In this document: positions 1 through 12,828 of the stretch, one piece after another
Layout: each line of letters opens with the position of its first letter
How positions within the stretch are numbered: position 1 is the first letter of the stretch
Translations under genes and position numbers: made by a program
From: Siphonodentalium dalli
Taxonomy: Eukaryota > Mollusca > Scaphopoda > Gadilida > Siphonodentaliidae
Assembly (NCBI GenBank): GCA_032622095.1
Contig: CP136064.1
Location: forward strand, 136,295,954 to 136,359,953
DNA: 64,000 nt
Reading direction: 5' to 3'
The notes under the pieces: model-generated
Told to the model about the DNA's origin: nothing
Database searches by the model: none
What the model saw: only the letters and a program-made list of their open reading frames with translations

Positions 1-1546
1 TCCTAATCACTCCATTGAGTTTAATACATTAAATTATTCCCTTTCCAAGTTGAGCTACAGTGTCATTGACACTTTAATTTGTATGTGGTCTATAGTATGC
101 TGAGCCATACTGTTTTCAAGTCGACGAATTAACAGACACGTTCTTATGTTGTATAACTGAAAACTGGAACACATATTCCACCACGAACCACAGACTCCTT
201 AAGAAATCACATTGAAACATATCTGTGCAAACTATAGTAGGCAGTAATGGTCACAATATACTAACTCCCCAGCCTGGTATACCACGCACTGACATCCATG
301 GATGGTCGCTCTTTGCTTGGGTCCTACACATCGGGCTGACGATACTTCCCCAGATCAGCAAAGATTCACTTGAATCTAACAAATGATCTTGTTTCACCGC
401 AGACTTACCATGTGACGGTGTATGTGAGAATGAATGGCTCCAAGAACCGAAGTAGTGTCAATTTTGACAACTCATGGGATGATCAGAGTGAGAGAACATT
501 TAAGGACTATACATGTAGATATAGTAGCATGCCTTGAAAAACTGGTTGGCAACACAATATTATATACTGCAAAAGTAATTTCTTTAAGGCTTAATGGTAA
601 TATAATACTCCTTTGCAGAGAAACTAATTTTGTTAATATAAAATATTTCACCTGAGCACATGTTTACATAATAGATAGCCAACTTGAAATTGGAGGCTGC
701 TAATTTGGTCATACAGTTTCGGTCTCTTCAGAAAAATTACCTGATTTGATATTACTTATCCAAACTGATCCAAAAGGCACACGTTGGTGATCATCATGAA
801 ATTTGTCATGGATGTTAATATTGGCATGTAGATGGGAACGAGTAATTTTGGGGTCAATCGGCCAAAAAACATGGCCGCCGGCAACCATCTTGGATTTTAC
901 TCTTTGCATGACTAAATCATTTGGTCAGACCATCATGACATTTGTCATGGATATTTTTCATGGATGTTAACAATCCCATGTAGATGGGAACGAGTCATTC
1001 GGCCAAAAATCCTGGCCACCAGCAGCCATCTTGGATTTTACCCTTTGCATGACTAAATCCTTTGGCATGGGCTACAGGTCGTATTAGTACCTTTAGTCGG
1101 ATCATCATGAAATTTGTCATGGCTGTTGACATTGGGACGTAGATAGGAAACGAGTCATTTTAGGGTCATTTGGCCTTAAAACGTGTCCACTGTCAGCCAT
1201 CTTGGATTTTACTCTTTGCATGGCGAAATCCTTTGGCAAACCATACAGTCCACTTCCCTCATCCGATCATCTCCAGACTTCATATTAATCTTGATATTGA
1301 TCTTACTAGATGGAAGCTATCAAATGTTTTTGAATTTTATTGGAAAACATAGCCACCAGCAACCATCTTGGATTTTACTTTTATATATATATATCTCTTC
1401 AAGGTGGAAGCTAGATGGAAGCTATCAAATGTTTTTGAATTTTATTGGAAAACATAGCCACCAGCAACCATCTTGGATTTTACTTTTATATATATATATC
1501 TCTTCAAGTTGATAATCTATTACTTAGACATTTCAACTTTCTGCAT
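1..1546 (+). repeat. Short unit 1 of the 3943 bp higher-order repeat
   Basis: Element tail at 1-80, unique segment at about 81-700, then diverged satellite monomers (the GATGGGAACGAG motif near 835 and 985) and an AT-rich end with a (TA)n run. It is nearly identical to 3944-5491. Confidence 0.88.
1308..1507 (+). repeat. Internal tandem duplication, about 105 bp, two copies
   Basis: The block from AGATGGAAGCTATC to the (TA)n run occurs at 1308 and again at 1413. It includes the CAGCAACCATCTTGG motif. The same duplication is at 5251 and 5358 in the third unit but absent from the second unit, which marks the order of duplication events. Confidence 0.85.
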
Positions 1547-3943
1547 TCCTAATCACTCCATTGAGTTTAATACATTAAATTATTCCCTTTCCAAGTTGAG
1601 CTACAGTGTCATTGACACTTTAATTTGTATGTGGTCTATAGTATGCTGAGCCATACTGTTGTCAAGTCGACGAATTAACAGACACGTTCTTATGTTGTAT
1701 AACTGAAAACTGGAACACATATTCCACCACGAACCACAGACTCCGTAAGAAATCACATTGAAACATATCTGTGCAAACTATAGTAGGCAGTAATGGTCAC
1801 AATATACTAACTCCCCAGCCTGGTATACCACGCACTGACATCCATGGATGGTCGCTCTTTGCTTGGGTCCTACACATCGGGCTGACAATACTTCCCCAGA
1901 TCAGCAAAGATTCACTTGAATCTAACAAATGATCTTGTTTCACCGCAGACTTACCATGTGACGGTGTATGTGAGAATGAATGGCTCCAAGAACCGAAGTA
2001 GTGTCAATTTTGACAACTCATGGGATGATCAGAGTGAGAGAACATTTAAGGACTATACATGTAGATATAGTAGCATGCCTTGAAAAACTGGTTGGCAACA
2101 CAATATTATATACTGCAAAAGTAATTTCTTTAAGGCTTAATGGTAATATAATACTCCTTTGCAGAGAAACTAATTTTGTTAATATAAAATATTTCACCTG
2201 AGCACATGTTTACATTATAGATAGCCAACTTGAAATTGGAGGCTGCTAATTTGGTCATACAGTTTCAGTCTCTTCATAAAAATTACCTGATTTGATATTA
2301 CTTATCCAAACTGATCCAAAAGGCACACGTTGGTGATCATCATGAAATTTGTCATGGATGTTAATATTGGCATGTAGATGGGAACGAGTAATTTTGGGGT
2401 CAATCGGCCAAAAAACATGGCCGCCGGCAACCATCTTGGATTTTACTCTTTGTATGACTAAATCCTTTGGCACTGGCTACAAGTCATACCTTTGGACGGA
2501 TATCATAAAATTTGACATGGATGTTAACAATGACATGTAGATGGGAACGAGTCATTTTGGGGTCATTCGGCCAAAAAACATGGTCGCCAGCAGCCATCTT
2601 GGATTTTACTCTTTGTATGACTAAATCCTTTAGCACGGGTTACAGGTCGTACCTTTAGTCTGATCATCATGAAATTTGTCATGGCGGTTGAAATTGGAAT
2701 GTAGATGGGAACGAGTCATTTTGGGGTCATTCGGACAAAAAACATGGCTGCCAGTGGCCATCTTGGATTTCTAAATTCAATCCATTAGCACGGGCAAAAT
2801 GTTGTACTGTTCGTCTGATCATCATGAAATTTGTCATGGATGTTAATATTGGCATGTAGATGGGAACGAGTAATTTTGGGGTCAATCGGCCAAAAAACAT
2901 GGCCGCCGGCAACCATCTTGGATTTTACTCTTTGCATGACTAAATCCTTTGGCACGGGCTACAAGTCGTACATTTGGGCGGATCATCATAAAATTTGACA
3001 TGGATGTTAACAATGACATGTAGATGGGAACGAGTCATTTTGGGGTCATTCGGCCAAAATAAATGGTCGCCAGCAGCCATCTTGGATTTTACTCTTTGTA
3101 TGACTAAATCCTTTAGCACGGGCTACAGGTCGTACCTTTAGTCTGATCATCATGAAATTTATGGCTGTTGAAATTGGAATGTAGATGGGAACGAGTCATT
3201 TTGGGGTCATTTGGACAAAAAAACATGGCTGCCAGCGGCCATATTGGATTTCAAAATTCAATCCATTAGCACGGGCTACAGGTCGTACTGTTCTTCAGAT
3301 CATTATGAAATTTGTCATGGATGTTAATATTGACATGTAGATGGGAACGAGTAATTTTGGGGTCGTTCGGCCAGAAAACATGGCCGCTGGCAGCCATCTT
3401 GGATTTTACTCTTTGCATGACTAAATCATTTGGTCAGACCATCATGACAGTCATGGTAGTCATGGATGTTAACAATCCCATGTAGATGGGAACGAGTCAT
3501 TCGGCCAAAAATCCTGGCCACCAGCAGCCATCTTGGATTTTACCCTTTGCATGACTAAATCCTTTGGCATGGGCTACAGGTCGTATTAGTACCTTTAGTC
3601 AGATCATCATGAAATTTGTCATGGCTGTTGACATTGGGACGTAGATAGGAAACGAGTCATTTTAGGGTCATTTGGCCTTAAAACGTGTCCACTGTCAGCC
3701 ATCTTGGATTTTACTCTTTGCATGGCGAAATCCTTTGGCAAACCATACAGTCCACTTCCCTCATCCGATCATCTCCAGACTTCATATTAATCTTGATATT
3801 GATCTTACTAGATGGAAGCTATCAAATGTTTTTGAATTTTATTGGAAAACATAGCCACCAGCAACCATCTTGGATTTTACTTATATATATATATATCTCT
3901 TCAAGTTGATAATCTATTACTTAGACATTTCAACTTTCTGCAT
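1547..3943 (+). repeat. Long unit 2 of the 3943 bp higher-order repeat
   Basis: Same start and unique segment as unit 1, but with several more satellite monomers (roughly 2330-3640). It ends in the (TA)n run near 3885 without the internal 105 bp duplication. Confidence 0.88.
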
Positions 3944-5491
3944 TCCTAATCACTCCATTGAGTTTAATACATTAAATTATTCCCTTTCCAAGTTGAGCTA
4001 CAGTGTCATTGACACTTTAATTTGTATGTGGTCTATAGTATGCTGAGCCATACTGTTGTCAAGTCGACGAATTAACAGACACGTTCTTATGTTGTATAAC
4101 TGAAAACTGGAACACATATTCCACCACGAACCACAGACTCCTTAAGAAATCACATTGAAACATATCTGTGCAAACTATAGTAGGCAGTAATGGTCACAAT
4201 ATACTAACTCCCCAGCCTGGTATACCACGCACTGACATCCATGGATGGTCGCTCTTTGCTTGGGTCCTACACATCGGGCTGACGATACTTCCCCAGATCA
4301 GCAAAGATTCACTTGAATCTAACAAATGATCTTGTTTCACCGCAGACTTACCATGTGACGGTGTATGTGAGAATGAATGGCTCCAAGAACCGAAGTAGTG
4401 TCAATTTTGACAACTCATGGGATGATCAGAGTGAGAGAACATTTAAGGACTATACATGTAGATATAGTAGCATGCCTTGAAAAACTGGTTGGCAACACAA
4501 TATTATATACTGCAAAAGTAATTTCTTTAAGGCTTAATGGTAATATAATACTCCTTTGCAGAGAAACTAATTTTGTTAATATAAAATATTTCACCTGAGC
4601 ACATGTTTACATTATAGATAGCCAACTTGAAATTGGAGGCTGCTAATTTGGTCATACAGTTTCGGTCTCTTCAGAAAAATTACCTGATTTGATATTACTT
4701 ATCCAAACTGATCCAAAAGGCACACGTTGGTGATCATCATGAAATTTGTCATGGATGTTAATATTGGCATGTAGATGGGAACGAGTAATTTCGGGGTCAA
4801 TCGGCCAAAAAACATGGCCGCCGGCAACCATCTTGGATTTTACTCTTTGCATGACTAAATCATTTGGTCAGACCATCATGACATTTGTCATGGATATTTG
4901 TCATGGATGTTAACAATCCCATGTAGATGGGAACGAGTCATTCGGCCAAAAATCCTGGCCACCAGCAGCCATCTTGGATTTTACCCTTTGCATGACTAAA
5001 TCCTTTGGCATGGGCTACAGGTCGTATTAGTACCTTTAGTCGGATCATCATGAAATTTGTCATGGCTGTTGACATTGGGACGTAGATAGGAAACGAGTCA
5101 TTTTAGGGTCATTTGGCCTTAAAACGTGTCCACTGTCAGCCATCTTGGATTTTACTCTTTGCATGGCGAAATCCTTTGGCAAACCATACAGTCCACTTCC
5201 CTCATCCGATCATCTCCAGACTTCATATTAATCTTGATATTGATCTTACTAGATGGAAGCTATCAAATGTTTTTGAATTTTATTGGAAAACATAGCCACC
5301 AGCAACCATCTTGGATTTTACTTTTATATATATATATATCTCTTAAAGGTGGAAGCTAGATGGAAGCTATCAAATGTTTTTGAATTTTATTGGAAAACAT
5401 AGCCACCAGCAACCATCTTGGATTTTACTTTTATATATATATATCTCTTCAAGTTGATAATCTATTACTTAGACATTTCAACTTTCTGCAT
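3944..5491 (+). repeat. Short unit 3 of the 3943 bp higher-order repeat
   Basis: Near-copy of 1-1546, including the internal duplication (5251 and 5358). Differences seen are single bases and the length of the (TA)n run near 5325. Confidence 0.88.
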
Positions 5492-7054
5492 TCCTAATCA
5501 CTCCATTGAGTTTAATACATTAAATTATTCCCTTTCCAAGTTGAGCTACAGTGTCATTGACACTTTAATTTGTATGTGGTCTATAGTATGCTGAGCCATA
5601 CTGTTGTCAAGTCGACGAATTAACAGACACGTTCTTATGTTGTATAACTGAAAACTGGAACACATATTCCACCACGAACCACAGACTCCGTAAGAAATCA
5701 CATTGAAACATATCTGTGCAAACTATAGTAGGCAGTAATGGTCACAATATACTAACTCCCCAGCCTGGTATACCACGCACTGACATCCATGGATGGTCGC
5801 TCTTTGCTTGGGTCCTACACATCGGGCTGACGATACTTCCCCAGATCAGCAAAGATTCACTTGAATCTAACAAATGATCTTGTTTCACCGCAGACTTACC
5901 ATGTGACGGTGTATGTGAGAATGAATGGCTCCAAGAACCGAAGTAGTGTCAATTTTGACAACTCATGGGATGATCAGAGTGAGAGAACATTTAAGGACTA
6001 TACATGTATATATAGTAGCATGCCTTGAAAAACTGGTTGGCAACACAATATTATATACTGCAAAAGTAATTTCTTTAAGGCTTAATGGTAATATAATACT
6101 CCTTTGCAGAGAAACTAATTTTGTTAATATAAAATATTTCACCTGAGCACATGTTTACATTATAGATAGCCAACTTGAAATTGGAGGCTGCTAATTTGGT
6201 CATACAGTTTCAGTCTCTTCAGAAAAATTACCTGATTTGATATTACTTATCCAAACTGATCCAAAAGGCACACGTTGGTGATCATCATGAAATTTGTCAT
6301 GGATGTTAATATTGGCATGTAGATGGGAACGAGTAATTTTGGGGTCAATCGGCCAAAAAACATGGCCGCTGGCAACCATCTTGGATTTTACTCTTTGTAT
6401 GACTAAATCCTTTGGCACTGGCTACAAGTCATACCTTTGGACGGATATCATAAAATTTGACATGGATGTTAACAATGACATGTAGATGGGAACGAGTCAT
6501 TTTGGGGTCATTCGGCCAAAAAACATGGTCGCCAGCAGCCATCTTGGATTTTACTCTTTGTATGACTAAATCCTTTAGCACGGGTTACAGGTCGTACCTT
6601 TAGTCTGATCATCATGAAATTTGTCATGGATGTTTTTTGGCCGAATGACCCCAAAATTGAAATTGGAATGTAGATGGGAACGAGTCATTTTGGGGTCATT
6701 CGGACAAAAAACATGGCTGCCAGTGGCCATCTTGGATTTCTAAATTCAATCCATTAGCACGGGCAAAATGTTGTACTGTTCGTCTGATCATCATGAAATT
6801 TGTCATGGATGTTAATATTGGCATGTAGATGGGAACGAGTAATTTTGGGGTCAATCGGCCAAAAAACATGGTCGCCGGCAACCATCTTGGATTTTACTCT
6901 TTGCATGACTAAATCCTTTGGCACGGGCTACAAGTCGTACATTTGGGCGGATCATCATGAAATTTGTCATGGATGTTAATATTGAAATGTAGATGGGAAC
7001 GAGTAATTTTGGAGTCATATATTCAGCCCAAAAACATGGCCGCCAGCAGCCATC
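5492..7054 (+). repeat. Long unit 4, joining into the main satellite array
   Basis: Follows unit 2 up to about 6950. It carries a small inverted insertion at 6632-6657 and ends at the inverted monomer starting at 7055. Beyond this point the sequence is the dense satellite array. Confidence 0.82.
6632..6657 (-). repeat. Small inverted piece of satellite monomer
   Basis: Between GTCATGGATG and TGAAATTGG lies about 25 bases that read as satellite only on the opposite strand (reverse complement of the TTTTGGGGTCATTCGGCC part). The equivalent place in unit 2 (near 2690) has no such insert. It looks like a local template-switch event. Confidence 0.75.
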
Positions 7055-7221
7055 AAAATCCAAGATGGCTGCTGGCGACCATGTTTTTTGGCCGAATGAC
7101 CCCAAAATTACTCGTTCCCATCTACATGTCATTGTTAACATCCATGACATGTAGATGGGAACGAGTAATTTTGGGGTCATTCGGCCAAAAAACATGGTCG
7201 CCAGCAGCCATCTTGGATTTT
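7055..7221. repeat. Perfect 77 bp inverted repeat of a satellite monomer, 13 bp loop
   Basis: Bases 7055-7131 are the exact reverse complement of 7145-7221, with 7132-7144 as loop. The arms run from the TTGGATTTT part to the TGACATGTAGATGG part of the monomer. It is the only full inverted monomer I see and it sits at the boundary between the 3943 bp repeat and the dense array. A transcript through it would form a long hairpin. Confidence 0.93.
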
Positions 7222-7290
7222 ACTCTTTGTATGACTAAATCCTTTAGCACGGGCTACAGGTTGTACCTTTAGTCTGATCATCATAAAATT

Positions 7291-7528
7291 TCAACGCACT
7301 GCCCATTTCAGTTAAAAAAACATGGACAGAATCCCAAAAGAAATTTTCGGCAAAATCCACACTGCGCCCCTTAAATAAACTTTCATGCCTCTTAAGGTTC
7401 TGGGACAACCAGAATATAACATTTAGTTGACTAAGTAGCATTTTTAGCTCAACTTTACTTTGTAAAGTTTGAGCTATTGCCATGGCTTGGTATCCGTCGT
7501 GCGTGTGTGCGTGATTCGTCAACAATTT
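7291..7528 (+). repeat. Captured flank module 1 (F1 fragment plus element head)
   Basis: A monomer stops at CATAAAATT and changes to TCAACGCACTGCCC, running through F1-type sequence to GTTGACTAAGTAGCATTT, then the element head TTAGCTCAACTTTAC, a GTGTGTGCG run and GTCAACAATTTCC, after which monomers resume. The native version of this flank is at 42651-42776 and 48123-48298. Confidence 0.9.
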
Positions 7529-7789
7529 CCTTTAGCACGGGCTACAGTTCGTACATTTGGTCCGATTATTATGAAATTTGTCATGGATGTTGACATTAAC
7601 ATGTAGATGGGAACGAGTCATTTTGGGGTCATTCGGAAAAAAACATGGCCGCCAGCGGCCATCTTGGATTTTACTCTTTGTATGACTAAATTCTTTAGCA
7701 CGGGCTACAGGTCGTACTTTTAGTCTGATCATCATAAAATTTGTCATGGATATTAACAATGCAATGTAGATGGGAACGAGTAATTTTGG

Positions 7790-9495
7790 GGTCATTCGGC
7801 AAAAAAACATGGTCGCCAGCAGCCATCTTGGATTTTACTCTTTGTATGACTAAATCCTTTAGCACGGACTACAGGTCGTACCTTTAGTCTGATCATCATA
7901 AAATTTGTCATTGCTAATAATATAATATATAATATTGACATGTAGATGGGAACGAGTAATTTTGGGGTCATGTGGCCAAAAACATGGCCGCCAGCAGCCA
8001 TCTTGGATTTTACTCTTTGTATGACTAAATCCTTTAGCACGGGCTACAGGTCGTACCTTTAGTCTGATCATCATAAAATTTGTCATGGCTAATAATATAA
8101 TATATAATATTGACATGTAGATGGGAACGAGTAATTTTGGGGTCATTTGGCCAAAAACATGGCCGCCAGCAGCCATCTTGGATTTTACTCTTTGTATGAC
8201 TAAATTCTTTAGCACGGGCTGCAGGTCGTACCTTTAGTCTGATCATCATAAAATTTGTCATGAATATTAACAATGACATGTAGATGGGAACGAGTCATTT
8301 TAGGGTCATTCGGCCAAAAAACATGGCCGCCAGCAGCCATCTTGGATTTTACTCTTTGTATGACTAAATCCTTTAGCACGGGCTACAGGTCGTACCTTTA
8401 GTCTGATCATCATAAAATTTGTCATGGCTAATAATATAATATATAATATTGACATGTAGATGGGAACGAGTAATTTTGGGGTCATTTGGCCAAAAACATG
8501 GCCGCCAGCAGCCATCTTGGATTTTACTCTTTGTATGACTAAATTCTTTAGCACGGGCTACAGGTCGTACTTTTAGTCTGATCATCATAAAATTTGTCAT
8601 GGATATTAACAATGCAATGTAGATGGGAACGAGTAATTTTGGGGTCATTCGGCAAAAAAACATGGTCGCCAGCAGCCATCTTGGATTTTACTCTTTGTAT
8701 GACTAAATCCTTTAGCACGGACTACAGGTCGTACCTTTAGTCTGATCATCATAAAATTTGTCATGGCTAATAATATAATATATAATATTGACATGTAGAT
8801 GGGAACGAGTAATTTTGGGGTCATGTGGCCAAAAACATGGCCGCCAGCAGCCATCTTGGATTTTACTCTTTGTATGACTAAATCCTTTAGCACGGGCTAC
8901 AGGTCGTACCTTTAGTCTGATCATCATAAAATTTGTCATGGCTAATAATATAATATATAATATTGACATGTAGATGGGAACGAGTAATTTTGGGGTCATT
9001 TGGCCAAAAACATGGCCGCCAGCAGCCATCTTGGATTTTACTCTTTGTATGACTAAATTCTTTAGCACGGGCTGCAGGTCGTACCTTTAGTCTGATCATC
9101 ATAAAATTTGTCATGAATATTAACAATGACATGTAGATGGGAACGAGTCATTTTAGGGTCATTCGGCCAAAAAACATGGCCGCCAGCAGCCATCTTGGAT
9201 TTTACTCTTTGTATGACTAAATCCTTTAGCACGGGCTACAGGTCGTACCTTTAGTCTGATCATCATAAAATTTGTCATGGCTAATAATATAATATATAAT
9301 ATTGACATGTAGATGGGAACGAGTAATTTTGGGGTCATTTGGCCAAAAACATGGCCGCCAGCAGCCATCTTGGATTTTACTCTTTGTATGACTAAATTCT
9401 TTAGCACGGGCTGCAGGTCGTACCTTTAGTCTGATCATCATAAAATTTGTCATGGATGTTAACAATGACATGTAGATGGGAACGAGTAATTTTGG
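7790..9495 (+). repeat. 853 bp tandem duplication inside the array
   Basis: Five-monomer blocks starting near 7790 and 8643 match base for base over long stretches, including the rare ATGCAATGTAG variant (7762 and 8615) and the ATGTGGCC variant (7969 and 8822). Confidence 0.85.
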
Positions 9496-9950
9496 GGTCA
9501 TTCGGCCAAAAAACACGTTCCTCAGCAGCCATCTTGGATTTTACTCTTTGTATGACTAAATCCTTTAGCACGGGCTACAGGTTGTACCTTTAGTCTGATC
9601 ATCATAAAATTTGTCATGGCTAATAATATAATATATAATATTGACATGTAGATGGGAACGAGTAATTTTGGGGTCATTTGGCCAAAAACATGGCCGCCAG
9701 CAGCCATCTTGGATTTTACTCTTTGTATGACTAAATTCTTTAGCACGGGCTGCAGGTCGTACCTTTAGTCTGATCATCATAAAATTTGTCATGGATGTTA
9801 ACAATGACATGTAGATGGGAACGAGTAATTTTGGGGTCATTCGGCCAAAAAACATGGTCGCCAGCAGCCATCTTGGATTTTACTCTTTGTATGACTAAAT
9901 CCTTTAGCACGGGCTACAGGTTGTACCTTTAGTCTGATCATCATAAAATT

Positions 9951-10188
9951 TCAACGCTCTGCCCATTTCAGTTAAAAAAACATGGACAGAATCCCAAAAG
10001 AAATTTTCGGCAAAATCCACACTGCGCCCCTTAAATAAACTTTCATGCCTCTTAAGGTTCTGGGACAACCAGAATATAACATTTAGTTGACTAAGTAGCA
10101 TTTTTAGCTCAACTTTACTTTGTAAAGTTTGAGCTATTGCCATGGCTTGGTATCCGTCGTGCGTGTGTGCGTGATTCGTCAACAATTT
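9951..10188 (+). repeat. Captured flank module 2
   Basis: Same junction and content as the module at 7291, 2660 bp downstream. Confidence 0.9.
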
Positions 10189-11582
10189 CCTTTAGCACGG
10201 GCTACAGTTCGTACCTTTGGTCCGATTATTATGAAATTTGTCATGGATGTTGACATTAACATGTAGATGGGAACGAGTCATTTTGGGGTCATTCGGAAAA
10301 AAACATGGCCGCCAGCGGCCATCTTGGATTTTACTCTTTGTATGACTAAATTCTTTAGCACGGGCTACAGGTCGTACTTTTAGTCTGATCATCATAAAAT
10401 TTGTCATGGATATTAACAATGCAATGTAGATGGGAACGAGTAATTTTGGGGTCATTCGGCAAAAAAACATTGTCGCCAGCAGCCATCTTGGATTTTACTC
10501 TTTGTATGACTAAATCCTTTAGCACGGACTACAGGTCGTACCTTTAGTCTGATCATCATAAAATTTGAAATGGCTAATAATATAATATATAATATTGACA
10601 TGTAGATGGGAACGAGTAATTTTGGGGTCATTTGGCCAAAAACATGGCCGCCAGCAGCCATCTTGGATTTTACTCTTTGTATGACTAAATTCTTTAGCAC
10701 GGGCTGCAGGTCGTACCTTTAGTCTGATCATCATAAAATTTGTCATGAATATTAACAATGACATGTAGATGGGAACGAGTCATTTTAGGGTCATTCGGCC
10801 AAAAAACATGGCCGCCAGCAGCCATCTTGGATTTTACTCTTTGTATGACTAAATCCTTTAGCACGGGCTACAGGTCGTACCTTTAGTCTGATCATCATAA
10901 AATTTGTCATGGCTAATAATATAATATATAATATTGACATGTAGATGGGAACGAGTAATTTTGGGGTCATTTGGCCAAAAACATGGCCGCCAGCAGCCAT
11001 CTTGGATTTTACTCTTTGTATGACTAAATTCTTTAGCACGGGCTGCAGGTCGTACCTTTAGTCTGATCATCATAAAATTTGTCATGGATGTTAACAATGA
11101 CATGTAGATGGGAACGAGTAATTTTGGGGTCATTCGGCCAAAAAACACGTTCCTCAGCAGCCATCTTGGATTTTACTCTTTGTATGACTAAATCCTTTAG
11201 CACGGGCTACAGGTTGTACCTTTAGTCTGATCATCATAAAATTTGTCATGGCTAATAATATAATATATAATATTGACATGTAGATGGGAACGAGTAATTT
11301 TGGGGTCATTTGGCCAAAAACATGGCCGCCAGCAGCCATCTTGGATTTTACTCTTTGTATGACTAAATTCTTTAGCACGGGCTGCAGGTCGTACCTTTAG
11401 TCTGATCATCATAAAATTTGTCATGGATGTTAACAATGACATGTAGATGGGAACGAGTAATTTTGGGGTCATTCGGCCAAAAAACATGGTCGCCAGCAGC
11501 CATCTTGGATTTTACTCTTTGTATGACTAAATCCTTTAGCACGGGCTACAGGTTGTACCTTTAGTCTGATCATCATAAAATT

Positions 11583-11820
11583 TCAACGCTCTGCCCATTT
11601 CAGTTAAAAAAACATGGACAGAATCCCAAAAGAAATTTTCGGCAAAATCCACACTGCGCCCCTTAAATAAACTTTCATGCCTCTTAAGGTTCTGGGACAA
11701 CCAGAATATAACATTTAGTTGACTAAGTAGCATTTTTAGCTCAACTTTACTTTGTAAAGTTTGAGCTATTGCCATGGCTTGGTATCCGTCGTGCGTGTGT
11801 GCGTGATTCGTCAACAATTT
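11583..11820 (+). repeat. Captured flank module 3
   Basis: Same junction and content, 1632 bp after the previous module. This gives the shortest higher-order unit. Confidence 0.9.
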
Positions 11821-12828
11821 CCTTTAGCACGGGCTACAGTTCGTACCTTTGGTCCGATTATTATGAAATTTGTCATGGATGTTGACATTAACATGTAGAT
11901 GGGAACGAGTCATTTTGGGGTCATTCGGAAAAAAACATGGCCGCCAGCGGCCATCTTGGATTTTACTCTTTGTATGACTAAATTCTTTAGCACGGGCTAC
12001 AGGTCGTACTTTTAGTCTGATCATCATAAAATTTGTCATGGATATTAACAATGCAATGTAGATGGGAACGAGTAATTTTGGGGTCATTCGGCAAAAAAAC
12101 ATTGTCGCCAGCAGCCATCTTGGATTTTACTCTTTGTATGACTAAATCCTTTAGCACGGACTACAGGTCGTACCTTTAGTCTGATCATCATAAAATTTGA
12201 AATGGCTAATAATATAATATATAATATTGACATGTAGATGGGAACGAGTAATTTTGGGGTCATGTGGCCAAAAACATGGCCGCCAGCAGCCATCTTGGAT
12301 TTTACTCTTTGTATGACTAAATCCTTTAGCACGGGCTGCAGGTCGTACCTTTAGTCTGATCATCATAAAATTTGTCATGAATATTAACAATGACATGTAG
12401 ATGGGAACGAGTCATTTTAGGGTCATTCGGCCAAAAAACATGGCCGCCAGCAGCCATCTTGGATTTTACTCTTTGTATGACTAAATCCTTTAGCACGGGC
12501 TACAGGTCGTACCTTTAGTCTGATCATCATAAAATTTGTCATGGCTAATGATATAATATATAATATTGACATGTAGATGGGAACGAGTAATTTTGGGGTC
12601 ATTCGGCAAAAAAACATGGTCGCCAGCAGCCATCTTGGATTTTACTCTTTGTATGACTAAATCCTTTAGCACGGGCTACAGGTCCTACTTTTAGTCTGAT
12701 CATCATAAAATTTATCAAGAATGTTAATAATGACATGTAGATGGGAACGAGTAATTTTGGGGTCATGTGGCCAAAAACATGGCCGCCAGCAGCCATCTTG
12801 GATTTTACTCTTTGTATGACTAAATCCT

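Larger units (their letters stand above)
1..7054 (+). repeat. Higher-order tandem repeat, 3943 bp dimer of 1.55 kb and 2.40 kb units
   Basis: The same start (TCCTAATCACTCCATTGAG) recurs near 1, 1547, 3944 and 5492, so unit lengths alternate 1546, 2397, 1548 and a last long unit. Each unit has the tail of the satellite-cored element, about 620 bp of sequence seen nowhere else in the window, then a few satellite monomers and an AT-rich end. The short units (first and third) share an internal 105-107 bp duplication that the second lacks, so the two-unit block was duplicated as a whole. No gene is seen. A 73-codon open frame repeats at 434, 1980, 4377 and 5925 because the unit repeats, and I do not recognise it. 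Confidence 0.9.

Noticed and set aside
434-655. A 73-codon frame conserved in four copies (434, 1980, 4377, 5925)
   Set aside because: Conservation follows from the tandem repeat as a whole, at DNA level and not only at codons. No known domain and no start context.
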